Source: an uncultured Ruminococcus sp. | Lineage (GTDB): Bacteria > Bacillota > Clostridia > Oscillospirales > Ruminococcaceae | NCBI GenBank assembly: GCA_949291125.1 | Contig: CASEUJ010000016.1 | Location: forward strand, 149,932 to 213,931 | Reading direction: 5' to 3' | Length of the DNA: 64,000 nt | Part shown: positions 15,496 through 25,229 of the stretch, piece by piece | Layout of the letters: each line of letters starts with the position of its first letter | Position numbering within the stretch: position 1 is the first letter of the stretch | Translations under genes and position numbers: made by a program | Notes under the pieces: generated by a model | Told to the model about the DNA's origin: nothing | The model's database searches: none | The model's input: only the letters and a program-made list of their open reading frames with translations

Positions 15496-16163
15496 GACGA
15501 TCGCGCAGTTTTTGGTGGATTGTGGGTGGACTGATATTGCTGTTGGCGGCGGCGTGTCTTGCGGGATATAATTTCCTTCAGGACAAAAACGGCGAAAAAA
15601 CGGCGCAGTCGGCGTTGTCTGAGATACAGGCGCAGATTTCCACATCCGCAGACGCAAAGCCGCAGCAGATGCAAGAAAACGATTTATATGCCGAATATGT
15701 TGCTGATATGCCACAGGAAGAGGTGTTGATCGAGATTGATGGGTACACGTATCTTGGCTATCTCTCGATTCCGTCACTGGACTTAGAGTTGCCGGTGTTG
15801 AGTGAGTGGAGCTATCCAAATCTGCGGGTTGCACCGTGTCGCTATGGCGGAACAGTCGCAGACGGCAATCTAATGATTGCGGCGCATAACTATCGCTCTC
15901 ACTTTGGCAGAATTGGCGAGCTTGTGTCCGGTGATGCAATCTATTTTACCGACGGCAGCGGTACGGTACACGAATATGAGGTGATCCAGTCCGAATTGAT
16001 CGCCGGTCATGATGTTCCTGCGATGGAAGCAAATGCGGAGAGCTGGGACTTGACGCTGTTCACCTGTACCTGGAGCGGACGCAATCGTGTGACGGTGCGC
16101 GCAGTAGAAGTGCAGAAGGATAATCACACGCTTACAGTTCCCCAAGAAACAATTACACCATAA
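15492..16163 (+). CDS. Second sortase, probable wall-anchoring enzyme
   Basis: A 223-residue sortase with one N-terminal membrane segment (WIVGGLILLLAAACLAGYNF). It shows His132 in AAHNY, Cys192 in TLFTCTWSG and Arg199 in GRNRVTVRA. It lacks the C-terminal membrane anchor of class C enzymes, so it is more like class D or E; the exact class is unsure. The start overlaps the anchor-pilin stop (ATGA), indicating tight coupling. Pairing with the LPQTG basal pilin suggests it transfers the finished pilus to peptidoglycan, the job of housekeeping-type sortases. It is the last gene of the pilus operon. Confidence 0.88.
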   Translation: MRRSRSFWWIVGGLILLLAAACLAGYNFLQDKNGEKTAQSALSEIQAQISTSADAKPQQMQENDLYAEYVADMPQEEVLIEIDGYTYLGYLSIPSLDLELPVLSEWSYPNLRVAPCRYGGTVADGNLMIAAHNYRSHFGRIGELVSGDAIYFTDGSGTVHEYEVIQSELIAGHDVPAMEANAESWDLTLFTCTWSGRNRVTVRAVEVQKDNHTLTVPQETITP

Positions 16164-16168
16164 AAATA

Positions 16169-16211
16169 GATCCCGCACAAAGCGCGAAATGCATTGTTTT
16201 GTGCGGGGTCT
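16169..16211. terminator. Bidirectional terminator between pilus operon and aspS
   Basis: A stem of about 13 bp (CCCGCACAAA paired with TTTGTGCGGG and flanking bases) lies between two convergent genes. Read on the minus strand it is followed by a T-rich stretch (TATTTTT), so it should end the aspS transcript. On the plus strand it follows the last sortase gene. Confidence 0.8.
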
Positions 16212-16227
16212 TGTAATTAAGCCAGGT

Positions 16228-18018
16228 TTATGATGCCGTCTCGTTTTCTTCTGTTTCCTTGATTTGGATGCCCAGTACATCCAGGCTTTCCTGATCCACT
16301 GCGGACGGGCAAGCGCTCATCAATTCGCTTGCATTCTGCACCTTCGGGAATGCCACGACATCACGCAGGCTCTCCGCCTCTAACAGCGCCATTGTGAGAC
16401 GGTCAAGCCCGATGCCGAGTCCTCCATGCGGCGGTGCGCCATAGTGGTATGCCTCTACCAGGAAGCCGAACTTTGCTTCGATCTCCTCTGGAGTCAATCC
16501 AAGTGCTTCGAACATTTTCTGCTGCAATTCATAGTTTGTGATACGAATCGAGCCAGAAGAAAGTTCCGTGCCGTTTAACACCAGATCGAATGCCTTTGCC
16601 GTTACACGTCCTGGGTCACTGTCAAGATAGGGTAAGCATTCGTCCATCGGCATGGTGAACGGATGATGCATGGCCACCCATGATTGAGTTTCTTCGTCCC
16701 ATTCGAAGAAGGGAAATTGGGTGATCCACAGGAAATGAAATTGCCCTTCCGGAATCAAGTCGAATTTCTTTGCTACTTCCAGACGCAGCGCACCTAGTAC
16801 CGGTAGCGTCACCTTGTTCTTATCTGCGATAATCAACACCACATCGCCTTTTTCACAGCCGAGGTGTGTGAGGATTTCTTCCAGCTTGCCTTCGGGCAGA
16901 AATTTTGCAAAGGAACAATTCGGCTTGTCCTCCTGCCAGCGGATATATGCTAGTCCTTTTGCACCAATCCCTTTTGCCTTTTCGGTGAGCTTATCGATTT
17001 CCTTACGCGTCAGCGTAGAAACCGCATTCTTCGCGACAATCGCGCGGACACTGCCGCCGGCTTCGAGCGCGGAACGGAACACCATAAAATCCACATCCTG
17101 CACCAAAGCAGAAAGATCCTGCAATTCCATGCCAAAGCGTGTATCCGGCTTGTCTGTGCCATAGCGCTCCATGGACTCCTGATACGTCAGGCGCGGAAGT
17201 GGCATGGGGAGCGTGCGTCCCATGACCGTTTCAAAGAGATGCGAAAGGAATCCTTCGGTCATTTTCAGCAGATCTTCTACGTCTACAAACGACATCTCCA
17301 GATCGATCTGGGTGAATTCCGGCTGGCGGTCGGCACGCAGGTCTTCATCGCGGAAGCAGCGCGCAATCTGGATATAGCGATCCATGCCTGATACCATCAG
17401 AAGCTGCTTATAGATCTGCGGCGACTGGGGCAGGGCATAGAATTTCCCGTTGTGGATACGCGAGGGAATCAGATAGTCACGTGCGCCCTCTGGCGTAGAC
17501 TTCATCATCATCGGTGTTTCGATTTCGATAAAGCCGTTTGCATAGAAGTATTCTCGTGCCGCTGCCGCAATCTTGTGACGCATGATCAGGTTGCGCTGAA
17601 GCGGTGCGCGCCGCAAGTCTAAATAGCGGTATTTCAGACGCAGCTCTTCGTTTGTCTTTGTCTCGTCTGTAATGGCAAATGGCGGTGTCTGCGCCTTGGA
17701 TAAGACGCGCAGATCATCAACGAGAATTTCCACCTCACCGGTCTTCATATCCGGGTTGATACTGGAACGCTTTGCGACGATTCCCTTTGCCATCAGCACA
17801 TATTCGCTGTGGCAGGACGCCGCTTTTTCAAATACGCTTTGTTCTGTCTGGTCGCTGAACGCTAACTGTATAATTCCTGTGCGATCGCGCAGGTCAATAA
17901 AAATCAGGTTGCCTAAATTTCGGACTTTCTGGACAAAGCCGCCGACAACGACGGTTTCGCCTGGTGTTGTTACCTCGCCACAATAACAGGTGCGGCGCAG
18001 TTCTTGCATCAGATCCAT
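16228..18018 (-). CDS. aspS: Aspartyl-tRNA synthetase
   Basis: A class II aminoacyl-tRNA synthetase of 596 residues that charges tRNA-Asp. The N-terminal OB-fold ([26 protein letters not shown]) binds the anticodon. Motif 2 appears as [18 protein letters not shown] and motif 3 as [12 protein letters not shown] bacterial-type insertion (GAD domain) lies in the middle, and the length matches the bacterial family. The ATG follows AAAGGAG located in the end of hisS, four bases after the hisS stop, so the two are co-transcribed. It could be a discriminating or a non-discriminating AspRS; this cannot be told here. Confidence 0.97.
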   Translation of the reverse strand: MDLMQELRRTCYCGEVTTPGETVVVGGFVQKVRNLGNLIFIDLRDRTGIIQLAFSDQTEQSVFEKAASCHSEYVLMAKGIVAKRSSINPDMKTGEVEILVDDLRVLSKAQTPPFAITDETKTNEELRLKYRYLDLRRAPLQRNLIMRHKIAAAAREYFYANGFIEIETPMMMKSTPEGARDYLIPSRIHNGKFYALPQSPQIYKQLLMVSGMDRYIQIARCFRDEDLRADRQPEFTQIDLEMSFVDVEDLLKMTEGFLSHLFETVMGRTLPMPLPRLTYQESMERYGTDKPDTRFGMELQDLSALVQDVDFMVFRSALEAGGSVRAIVAKNAVSTLTRKEIDKLTEKAKGIGAKGLAYIRWQEDKPNCSFAKFLPEGKLEEILTHLGCEKGDVVLIIADKNKVTLPVLGALRLEVAKKFDLIPEGQFHFLWITQFPFFEWDEETQSWVAMHHPFTMPMDECLPYLDSDPGRVTAKAFDLVLNGTELSSGSIRITNYELQQKMFEALGLTPEEIEAKFGFLVEAYHYGAPPHGGLGIGLDRLTMALLEAESLRDVVAFPKVQNASELMSACPSAVDQESLDVLGIQIKETEENETAS

Positions 18019-18022
18019 TTGG

Positions 18023-19336
18023 TCAGTTCTCCTTTTCCATTTCGTCTAATATATCCTGAAACATGTATTGAACTGCAAGATCATCGAATCGCTGCTCAAA
18101 TGTTTCGTTGAGTGCGATTGCGATTTCCTCACCAGTTTCCATATTTTTCAAGTTTGCATTCTGGGATTTCAGTTCGTTTTCTCCAAGCACCATCACAAAC
18201 GTTGAACCGATTTTGTTGGCATATTTCATCTGTGCCTTGAGTCCACGGTGCATGAGGTCATATTCCACCTGATAGCCGTTGTGGCGTAGTGTATTGCTAA
18301 GTTGCATTGCAACTGGTGTGGCAGCCTTGTCCATTGGTGCGATGTAGAGATCGCACTTCTTTGGCGCTTTAAATGCACATCCCTGGCTTTCCATTGTAAG
18401 GATCAGCCTCTCAAGACCAAGAGCAAAGCCCATAGCTGGTGTTGGCTTTCCGCCGAGCTGTTCGATCAGACCGTCATAGCGACCGCCGGCACAGACAGTG
18501 CCCTGTGCACCGATGTCGGTCGTAATAAATTCAAATACTGTTTTGGTGTAATAGTCGAGTCCACGCACGATCTTTGGGTCAAGCAAAAAATCGATGTCCA
18601 ATGCACGCAGATATTCCTGAAGGCTCTCATAGTGTGTTCTGCATTCTTCGCAGAGAAAATCCGGAATGAGTGGTGCATCTTTTGCGATCTCTGCGCAGAT
18701 TGGGCTTTTACAGTCGAGAATACGCATCGGGTTCTTGTCTAAACGCGTCTGACAGGTCGGACAAAGTTCTTTCCGGTGCGGTTCAAAATATGCCTTGAGT
18801 GCGCGGTGATATTCCGCGCGGCAGATCGGACAGCCGATCGAATTGATGTGTAGCACGATATTTTTCAGCCCGGCACGGTCGAGCAGATTTTTTGCCAGTG
18901 CAATGATCTCTGCATCAGATTCCGGACCTTCACTTCCGGCCATTTCCACGCCAAATTGGTGGAACTCTCGCAGTCGTCCTGCCTGCGGTCGTTCATGTCG
19001 GAAGCAGGAGAGGATGTAGAACACTTTTTGCGGCAGCGCATCATTGAGCATGCCGTTTTGCAGCATGGCGCGGATCGTGCCAGCAGTACCCTCTGGGCGC
19101 AGAGTGAACTCTGTTTCCTTTGCCTTTACGGTGTACATTTCCTTTTGTACTACGTCTGTTGTTTCTCCGACGGAACGCAGGAACAAGTCTGTCTGCTCAA
19201 ACGTTGGGATGCGGATTTCGTGAAAACCGAAGCTCTCCGCTGTTTCACGCGCAATCTGTTCTACGGTATGCCATTTGTAAATTTGTTTCGGGGTGATATC
19301 TTCTGTTCCCTGTGGGCGTGTTATTTTGATCGCCAT
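18023..19336 (-). CDS. hisS: Histidyl-tRNA synthetase
   Basis: A 437-residue class II synthetase that charges tRNA-His. The start used is the ATG at 19336, preceded by AGGAGG and beginning MAIKITRPQGTEDI; an upstream in-frame ATG has no good site. Seen: motif 1 region IRIPTFEQTDLF, motif 2 CFRHERPQAGRLREFHQFG, and the histidine motifs GLDYYTKTVFEF and AGGRYDGLIEQLGG. A C-terminal anticodon-binding domain follows. It is co-transcribed with aspS, a pairing common in Firmicutes. I looked for a T-box leader upstream and found no conserved T-box sequence, only a terminator-like hairpin. Confidence 0.97.
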   Translation of the reverse strand: MAIKITRPQGTEDITPKQIYKWHTVEQIARETAESFGFHEIRIPTFEQTDLFLRSVGETTDVVQKEMYTVKAKETEFTLRPEGTAGTIRAMLQNGMLNDALPQKVFYILSCFRHERPQAGRLREFHQFGVEMAGSEGPESDAEIIALAKNLLDRAGLKNIVLHINSIGCPICRAEYHRALKAYFEPHRKELCPTCQTRLDKNPMRILDCKSPICAEIAKDAPLIPDFLCEECRTHYESLQEYLRALDIDFLLDPKIVRGLDYYTKTVFEFITTDIGAQGTVCAGGRYDGLIEQLGGKPTPAMGFALGLERLILTMESQGCAFKAPKKCDLYIAPMDKAATPVAMQLSNTLRHNGYQVEYDLMHRGLKAQMKYANKIGSTFVMVLGENELKSQNANLKNMETGEEIAIALNETFEQRFDDLAVQYMFQDILDEMEKEN

Positions 19337-19389
19337 CGCGTCAAAACCTCCTACTATAGAAAAATATATCAATTACCATTGGGACTGCA

Positions 19390-19417
19390 AAAAATTTCCC
19401 CTTTCGAAAAAGGGGAC
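19390..19417 (-). terminator. Terminator-like hairpin between mgsA and hisS
   Basis: On the minus strand CCCCTTT-ttcg-AAAGGGG is followed by AAATTTTTT. This is a compact intrinsic terminator 125 bases after mgsA and 54 bases before hisS. It may end mgsA transcripts or act as an attenuator in the hisS leader. No competing antiterminator stem was obvious. Confidence 0.6.
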
Positions 19418-19542
19418 AGCAAAACAGAACAAACGGACATGGCGCAATCCAGCTTGTCCCTTGCCTTGCAGCATTGCCGCGTCAGATCGTGTTGAGTTCT
19501 TAATACCTTCGACGCCACAATCTGCATGTATGGCTCAGCGTG

Positions 19543-19947
19543 TCAGATCGTCGGATTTCCGATCTCACGCCAATCAAGATCGCCGCGTTCAAGCGCCATG
19601 ATCAAGGCCTCTGCAGTCGCAATATTTGTCGCGACCGGTACGTTGTGTACGTCACAAAGCCGCAGCAGATTCATTTCGTTTGGCTCTGAAGATTTACGAT
19701 TGATCGGATCGCGGAAAAACAGCAATACATCGATCTCGTTACAGGAGATGCGTGCCGCAATTTGTTGATCCCCGCCCTGAGATCCGCTCAGATACCGCTG
19801 GATCCGCAGTCCAGTGGCTTCTGCCACTTGCTTTCCGGTCGTACCTGTAGCACAAAGTGTATGTCTGGATAAAATACCGCAGTATGCGATACAAAATTGA
19901 ATCATCAGTTCTTTTTTGGCGTCATGGGCGATCAGTGCAATTGTCAT
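19543..19947 (-). CDS. mgsA: Methylglyoxal synthase
   Basis: A 134-residue cytoplasmic enzyme that converts dihydroxyacetone phosphate to methylglyoxal, a bypass relieving sugar-phosphate stress. The family blocks are present in order: ALIAHDAKK, ATGTTGK, LSGSQGGDQQIAA and FFRDP, with the catalytic aspartates in the last two. The ATG at 19947 starts MTIALIAHD; the long upstream extension of the open frame has low-complexity, non-coding character and is left out. A separate promoter lies about 100 bases upstream. It sits between mrdA and hisS on the same strand. Confidence 0.95.
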   Translation of the reverse strand: MTIALIAHDAKKELMIQFCIAYCGILSRHTLCATGTTGKQVAEATGLRIQRYLSGSQGGDQQIAARISCNEIDVLLFFRDPINRKSSEPNEMNLLRLCDVHNVPVATNIATAEALIMALERGDLDWREIGNPTI

Positions 19948-20047
19948 AGGAAACAACCAGTCCTTTCTATATCGAGTTGTATTAGGATCGTTGTATGTCT
20001 TAGGTGCATTATTTGTCTGATTTTCGAAACCATCTTGTTTCTCTTTT

Positions 20048-20075
20048 ATTATAGCACAAATTCGGGATTTGTCAA
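20048..20075 (-). promoter_or_regulatory. Promoter of mgsA (-hisS-aspS)
   Basis: On the minus strand TTGACA (20070-20075), a 16-base spacer and TATAAT (20048-20053) form a sigma-A type promoter about 100 bases upstream of mgsA and just downstream of nothing but spacer after mrdA's coding direction begins further left-to-right; it points toward mgsA. Confidence 0.8.
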
Positions 20076-20161
20076 AGTTTTTATGCGGTTTCGCAGTAAA
20101 ATTGTGAAATATATGGTGATGACAGTGTTGTGATTTATGCAACTTGACGAATCATATAAAC

Positions 20162-22288
20162 TTATGCCATATTGTCTGCAGCGGTAGAGGTTGTGGTAGT
20201 TGTCTGAGATGAACCGGTGGCCGAATTTCCGGCGGCATTAGGCGTTGTGGTGGTAGTGGATGCGGAATGACTGCCGTAGTTATCTATAGTCACATTTTCT
20301 TCCTTGACACATTGGTAATATGCCTGAATGATCGAACGGATCATGTATTTTGCATATTCACCGCCTTCGATCACGCCGGCAAAAGCGATCTCCGGATCTT
20401 CCGCCGGCGCATAGCCGATGAAGAAGGAGTCTTGTACGCGGCTGTTGTTCTGCGGCGTACCGGTTTTGACTGCAACAGAAAAGCCGAGGTCCGTAAGGGC
20501 ATAAGCAGAGGGAAAGTTATTTGTCGAAGCCGCAATCATACCATCCTCCACAGCTTGGAATACATCGCTGTCGAGCGGTGTGATCTGCTCTGCCGCAACG
20601 GGCTCATACTCTTCCAGACATTCCGTGTAGTTATAGTCCCAGATGCTGTCGACAAGGTGGGTTTCATAGCGCGTACCGTTATTTGCAATCGTACATGCCA
20701 CATTTGCCATCTGGAGAGGCGTAACGGCCCATTCGCCTTGTCCAATCGCACTTTGCAACACCTGACCGACCGTCCAGTCTACACCGAGTTCCGCAAAGGT
20801 TTCTTGATTCGAGAGATGACCCTCGGCATCGCCAGTTTCCAATCCGGTAGACTGCCCGAGTCCGAAGCGTGTGGCATAGTCGGAGATACGGTCAATGGTC
20901 AGCTGTTCAGAGAGCTGATAGAAATAAATATTACAGGATACCTGTAATGCCCGGAGAATGGAAATTTCCCCATGATAGCCGGTACAGTTATAGTCGTGAT
21001 CGCGGAAATGGTAGGTATGACCGCAGTAGAATGTGGAATAGCGATTGACAATTCCCTCGTTAAGGCCTGCCACTGCGGTAATTGTTTTGAAAGTGGAACC
21101 AGGACGATAGGTGCCATCTGTAGCGCGGTTGAAAAGCGGCTGATTGTCCGCACTGATGAGTATGTCATAGTTGGTCTTATATTCGCTTAGATCATAGGTC
21201 GGTGCTGTTGCCATTCCCAGAACGCCGCCGTCTTTGGCATCCAGTACCACAAGTGCACCGCAAGAGATCTCGCCAAGGCCGAGTTCTTCTGTGTTGGAGT
21301 TGCGAAGGCTATCAAAACCAGCGATAAAGTTTTCGAGGATCGCCTGTAATTCTCGCTGGAAGTTGCTGTTGACAGTGAGCTGTATTGTGTGACCATTTTC
21401 TACAGGTGTTGTGATCTCAGATGAAGTGATCTCGCCGTTTTCCACTGTGATTTCTCGGATGCCGTCTGTGCCGCGCAAGGTGAGATCCATTGCACGCTCA
21501 ATCCCATTTTTTCCAACGATGTCGTCCAGTGCATAGCCCTGTTCTTTCAGTGACTCATATTCTTCGGCATAGATCGGTCCGACTGTGCCGATCTCATGTG
21601 GGATCACATCGCCTTGTGCCACCGAACGAATTGGTTCTTCGGCAATATCAAGTCCTGGCATCGTGACCGCACGTTCTTTTAGCGCCATAACAGTTTCCAA
21701 AGGGATATCTTCCGTCAGCGTGAAACGATTGCTCAGCGAAAAAGAACACAGCTGCATTTCATAGCGGATACCGGCAAGAAGGCGCTGTTGTTCTTGAGAA
21801 TAGGACGGATCAATGTCATAGTCTTCAAGCAGCTTATCGATGCAATTTTCTGCCGTGGCATAGACATTGAGGTTGAGGTTCTCTTTGAGTTTTTCCACAG
21901 CATCTGCATCGTCGGTAAAGGTGTATGGTGTCGTTTCCGAAATCGGCAGGGAAGTGCTCCACGGTGTATTGTATTCGTCAAGGATTTGCACAATTGAAAG
22001 CAGTACTGCGTTTCCATCGGCGTAGTCTTCCGGAAATGTATCCGGTTCGATGATCACATTATAGCCGACCTTGTTTTCGATAATAGGATTTCCCTGTGCA
22101 TCCACAATCTCACCGCGAGTGGCACTGATGGTTTGAGTATAGGTCTGTGTGGAAATATTTTGTTTGGCATAGGTTTCACTTTCCACTACCTGGATCTTCA
22201 GCAACCTCCAGGCACACAGACAGCATGATGCCAGAACCAGCGTACTGGCAAGAGTCAGTTTGACATAACTTGAAGCCGTTCGTTTCAT
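20162..22288 (-). CDS. mrdA: Penicillin-binding protein 2 (class B transpeptidase)
   Basis: A 708-residue membrane-anchored D,D-transpeptidase that crosslinks peptidoglycan in the elongation machinery. The start is ATG 22288, after AAAGGAG. One N-terminal membrane helix (LTLASTLVLASCCLCAWRLL) is followed by a pedestal domain and the transpeptidase domain. The active site appears as STFK (in RPGSTFKTITA), SCN (QVSCNIYFYQL) and KTG (VKTGTPQN). It follows mreB, mreC and mreD, the standard rod-shape cluster. An oddity is the Thr/Ser-rich C-terminal tail (TTTTTPNAAGNS and onwards), which would extend outside the membrane like the linkers of the surface proteins in this window. Confidence 0.95.
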   Translation of the reverse strand: MKRTASSYVKLTLASTLVLASCCLCAWRLLKIQVVESETYAKQNISTQTYTQTISATRGEIVDAQGNPIIENKVGYNVIIEPDTFPEDYADGNAVLLSIVQILDEYNTPWSTSLPISETTPYTFTDDADAVEKLKENLNLNVYATAENCIDKLLEDYDIDPSYSQEQQRLLAGIRYEMQLCSFSLSNRFTLTEDIPLETVMALKERAVTMPGLDIAEEPIRSVAQGDVIPHEIGTVGPIYAEEYESLKEQGYALDDIVGKNGIERAMDLTLRGTDGIREITVENGEITSSEITTPVENGHTIQLTVNSNFQRELQAILENFIAGFDSLRNSNTEELGLGEISCGALVVLDAKDGGVLGMATAPTYDLSEYKTNYDILISADNQPLFNRATDGTYRPGSTFKTITAVAGLNEGIVNRYSTFYCGHTYHFRDHDYNCTGYHGEISILRALQVSCNIYFYQLSEQLTIDRISDYATRFGLGQSTGLETGDAEGHLSNQETFAELGVDWTVGQVLQSAIGQGEWAVTPLQMANVACTIANNGTRYETHLVDSIWDYNYTECLEEYEPVAAEQITPLDSDVFQAVEDGMIAASTNNFPSAYALTDLGFSVAVKTGTPQNNSRVQDSFFIGYAPAEDPEIAFAGVIEGGEYAKYMIRSIIQAYYQCVKEENVTIDNYGSHSASTTTTTPNAAGNSATGSSQTTTTTSTAADNMA

Positions 22289-22351
22289 AGAAAAAACTCC
22301 TTTGACAAAGCAAAAACAAGGGCAATATCGCACACGTGGGGTTATGACAGA

Positions 22352-22375
22352 TTCAGCCTCCGTCGGGAGGCTGAA
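22352..22375 (-). promoter_or_regulatory. Perfect hairpin between mreD and mrdA
   Basis: TTCAGCCTCC and GGAGGCTGAA form a perfect 10-bp stem with a 4-base loop in the 106-base gap between mreD and mrdA. No T tract follows in the minus direction, so it probably stabilises or segments the mre transcript rather than ending it fully. Confidence 0.6.
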
Positions 22376-22394
22376 CGTCGGATGAAATCTCCGT

Positions 22395-22973
22395 TCATTC
22401 TTCCATCGGCTTTACTGTTTTTTCCACAGTGCGTTTGCGGCGTGGAAGCAGATGGCGGCGGATGAGCGAGAAGATAGGATACAAGACTCCACCGCTGATT
22501 GTGGTGTATAACACGCATGGCAGTGAATAGTGGATATAGAGATACGAAACATTTTCATAACCCCAAATGGCATAGCAAAAGATAAAATCCATGCCTGTGA
22601 TCAGGAATGCAGCAATGGCGGTGAAGAACACTAGATTCAAAAATCGCTGCTGCATCAGACGATCGTACAGCGTTGAAACCGCCAGACAAAACAAAAACAT
22701 TGCAATCGCATGATAGCCGAGCAATGTACCACTGGAAATATCCATCAAAAAGCCGCAGATGATGCCGACTGTGCCGGAAACATAAGAGCCGGATACAGAT
22801 GCAATGCTCAGTGCGATCGGGATCAACAGCAGCGGCTTGGTGTAGTCGCCGGTGTTAGAGATCAGAAAAGCGATCAGAATCATCAGCAGATACAGTCCCC
22901 AGCGAATAGCATTATGCAGGCGAGTGCGTTTTTTCTTTTTGGAAGGAAGAAGCGTTCTTCTATTCTGCCGCAT
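22395..22973 (-). CDS. mreD: Rod-shape determining membrane protein MreD
   Basis: A 192-residue integral membrane protein of the elongasome. A basic N-terminus (RRTLLPSKKKKRTRL) is followed by about five or six hydrophobic segments, for example WGLYLLMILIAFLIS and FTAIAAFLITGMDFIFCY, the usual MreD profile. GFLMDISSGTLLGYHA matches the family's conserved G-x-x-x-D stretch. The ATG at 22973 is preferred over one 21 bases upstream because GGAAAGGAG lies seven bases before it. The start overlaps the 3' end of mreC by 14 bases. It links MreB and MreC to wall synthesis. Confidence 0.9.
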   Translation of the reverse strand: MRQNRRTLLPSKKKKRTRLHNAIRWGLYLLMILIAFLISNTGDYTKPLLLIPIALSIASVSGSYVSGTVGIICGFLMDISSGTLLGYHAIAMFLFCLAVSTLYDRLMQQRFLNLVFFTAIAAFLITGMDFIFCYAIWGYENVSYLYIHYSLPCVLYTTISGGVLYPIFSLIRRHLLPRRKRTVEKTVKPMEE

Positions 22974-23820
22974 TCTGCTGCTCCTTTCCGGCAAAATCAG
23001 TCACGACAATGACACTGGATAGATTTTCAAGATCGACTGCTGGTTCAATGATAGCGCTATAGCTCAGCCCACTTTCCATTGGTTCAATTGAAACGATCGA
23101 GCCGATCAGATAGCCCTGTGGAAAGATTCCGACAGAATTCGAGGTCACAAGTAAATCGCCAGGTGTCAGTGTGGTTTCTCTATCGAGATAGATCATGCGG
23201 CACTGATAGTCTGCCGTCAAGGTTACATCTCCTTCGACGATGCCGGATTCATTTTTACCGGAAGCCATGACGCTGACAGAAAGATTTGGGGAACAGAGCG
23301 TTTCGACTGTGGCATAGGTTTCGGAAATTTCGGAAATAATGCCGACAAGCCCTTCTGAAGTTACCACCGGGTCATAAACCGATAGACCATCTTCGCTGCC
23401 TTTATCGATATAAAACCCATGAAATGGGTCATTTTCTACATAGCCAATGATCGTACACGGATTTGAGAACGTGTCGTTTTCGTGTTCCTCCTTGACACCC
23501 ATGAATTTTTGCAGTTCTGCAAGTTCGTCTTGTGTATTCTGATAATCTACCAGCTGTTTTTCTAGTCCTGCCACCTGTTGACGCAGTTCGATATTTTCCT
23601 GTTGAGTATCCTTCGCCTGCGTGAACAGCTCTAAGGTGTGTTCCACGCCATCTGAGATCCGGTTGGATACCAATCGGATCGGATTGAGTACACGCCCGAT
23701 AAAACCGGTCGTTGGAAGCGTATAGCCGTTTTGCGTAACGGAATAGAGCATAATGCCGATCAGCAAAGCGATGACACATAGTATAATCCGAAATTTTTTA
23801 CTGCGGAAAAAACCACCCAT
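22960..23820 (-). CDS. mreC: Rod-shape determining protein MreC
   Basis: A 286-residue single-pass protein acting outside the membrane as scaffold between MreB and the penicillin-binding proteins. There is an N-terminal helix (IILCVIALLIGIMLYSVT), then a coiled coil (residues about 65-110, QENIELRQQVAGLEKQL) and the beta-rich MreC domain containing IDKGSEDGL, YDPVVTSEGLVGIISE and GDLLVTSNSVGIFPQGYLIG. The start ATG follows AGGAGG. It is 39 bases after mreB and overlaps mreD, so the three are one transcript. Confidence 0.95.
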   Translation of the reverse strand: MGGFFRSKKFRIILCVIALLIGIMLYSVTQNGYTLPTTGFIGRVLNPIRLVSNRISDGVEHTLELFTQAKDTQQENIELRQQVAGLEKQLVDYQNTQDELAELQKFMGVKEEHENDTFSNPCTIIGYVENDPFHGFYIDKGSEDGLSVYDPVVTSEGLVGIISEISETYATVETLCSPNLSVSVMASGKNESGIVEGDVTLTADYQCRMIYLDRETTLTPGDLLVTSNSVGIFPQGYLIGSIVSIEPMESGLSYSAIIEPAVDLENLSSVIVVTDFAGKEQQNAAE

Positions 23821-23859
23821 CCGCTTTTCCTCCTGTCATATTGCGCGCGACGAATCAAC

Positions 23860-24876
23860 TCAGGCAAATTTCGATTCATCCGAAAGTGCGTCGCGGTATT
23901 TTTCTAAGTTTTCGAGGATCTTTCCGGTGCCTTCAGCCACACAATCGAGCGGATATTCTGCAATGTAAACGGGCATACCGGTTTCTTTATGGATCAGCTG
24001 ATCAAGTCCGAGCAGAAGTGCGCCGCCGCCGGTCAGCGTGATGCCATGGTCGATGATGTCTGCCGCCAGTTCCGGCGGCGTCTGTTCTAAGGTATAGCGT
24101 ACTGCATCCACAATCCGGGAGAGCGGCTCAGCGAGTGCTTCGCGGACTTCATTGGAAGAAATATTGATATTTTCCGGTAATCCGCTCATGAGATTGCGTC
24201 CTTTGATCTGCATGACTTCGTCGCGGTCGACCGGATATGCCGAACCGATCTGGATCTTGATGGTTTCGGCGGTGCGTTCGCCGATCAAAAGGTTATAGCG
24301 CTTTTTGATATAGTTGATGATGGCAGCATCAAATTCATCACCGGCACAGCGGATGCTCTTGGAGCAAACAATGCCTCCCAAGGAGATGACTGCTACTTCG
24401 CTTGTGCCGCCGCCGATATCCACGACCATACAGCCCGTCGGTTCTGTCGTCGGGAGTCCTGCACCAATTGCCGCCGCCATAGGTTCTTCGACGATCAATA
24501 CCGGCTTTGCCCCAGCCTGATCTGCGGCATCGCGTACTGCACGTCGTTCTACCGCCGTAACGCCGGAGGGGATACAGATGATGACGCGTGCACGTGCAAA
24601 CATTTTGCCACGCAGCGCTTTGCGAATAAATTCCTGCAATAAGATCGTCGTCGTATCAAAGTCCGCAATAACGCCGTCTTTCAGAGGACGCACTGCAACG
24701 ATCGAACCGGGCGTGCGACCAATAACTTCCTTGGCTTCTTTTCCGACGTATTTGGCACGGTCAGTATGCGTATTGACCGCCACGACCGACGGCTCTCGTA
24801 TAATAATCCCTTTGCCACGCAGATAGACAAGGGTGTTTGCTGTTCCAAGATCAATGCCGATATCTTTTGTAAACAT
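23860..24876 (-). CDS. mreB: Rod-shape determining actin homologue MreB
   Basis: A 338-residue actin-like ATPase whose membrane-bound filaments guide lateral wall synthesis. The start is ATG 24876 with AAAGGAGCGCC upstream, beginning [18 protein letters not shown], which contains the phosphate-1 loop. Other actin-fold blocks: [18 protein letters not shown] (phosphate 2) and [17 protein letters not shown] (adenosine). Length is normal for MreB/Mbl. It is the first gene of mreBCD-mrdA, behind a clear promoter and a leader of about 190 bases. Confidence 0.97.
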   Translation of the reverse strand: MFTKDIGIDLGTANTLVYLRGKGIIIREPSVVAVNTHTDRAKYVGKEAKEVIGRTPGSIVAVRPLKDGVIADFDTTTILLQEFIRKALRGKMFARARVIICIPSGVTAVERRAVRDAADQAGAKPVLIVEEPMAAAIGAGLPTTEPTGCMVVDIGGGTSEVAVISLGGIVCSKSIRCAGDEFDAAIINYIKKRYNLLIGERTAETIKIQIGSAYPVDRDEVMQIKGRNLMSGLPENINISSNEVREALAEPLSRIVDAVRYTLEQTPPELAADIIDHGITLTGGGALLLGLDQLIHKETGMPVYIAEYPLDCVAEGTGKILENLEKYRDALSDESKFA

Positions 24877-25229
24877 GTGTGGCGCTCCTTTGGCATGACG
24901 AATCAGAATAAATAAAATTGGGAAGCCCCTGCGCATAGATCTGGCAGGAGCAGTTCAGAGAAAGATAAAATCAGAATGGGAATGCAAATCAGACGGTGCA
25001 GAGCCGGAGTATGTAGCATTGCCGTTATTCACGCATTTTGTATGTCGATGCAATTCATTTTTCCTACTATTCCATTATACCACGATTTTAGATGTGTGGC
25101 AATCATTTTTTCGGGAATTTTGCGCAAAGCAAAAATTCTGTCTTTTTGTTAAAATGCATCAAAGTGATTGCTGAGAATCACAGCATATTATACAAATCCG
25201 CATAGAATACGCAATCCTCTGGCATATTA
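24877..25229. other. Intergenic region upstream of mreB
   Basis: No gene seen. It holds the mreB promoter and its leader of about 190 bases. The leader can form a small stem (CCTGC...GCAGG near 24933-24955), whose function is unknown. The part nearest the DUF4321-like gene is AT-rich without a clear terminator. Confidence 0.6.
25074..25102 (-). promoter_or_regulatory. Promoter of the mreBCD-mrdA operon
   Basis: Minus-strand TTGCCA (25097-25102), a 17-base spacer and TATAAT (25074-25079). Transcription would start near 25067, about 190 bases before the mreB start codon. Confidence 0.8.

Noticed and set aside
19337-19545. Possible T-box riboswitch upstream of hisS
   Set aside because: The conserved T-box sequence (AGGGTGGNACCGCG type) is absent; only a short terminator-like stem is present.
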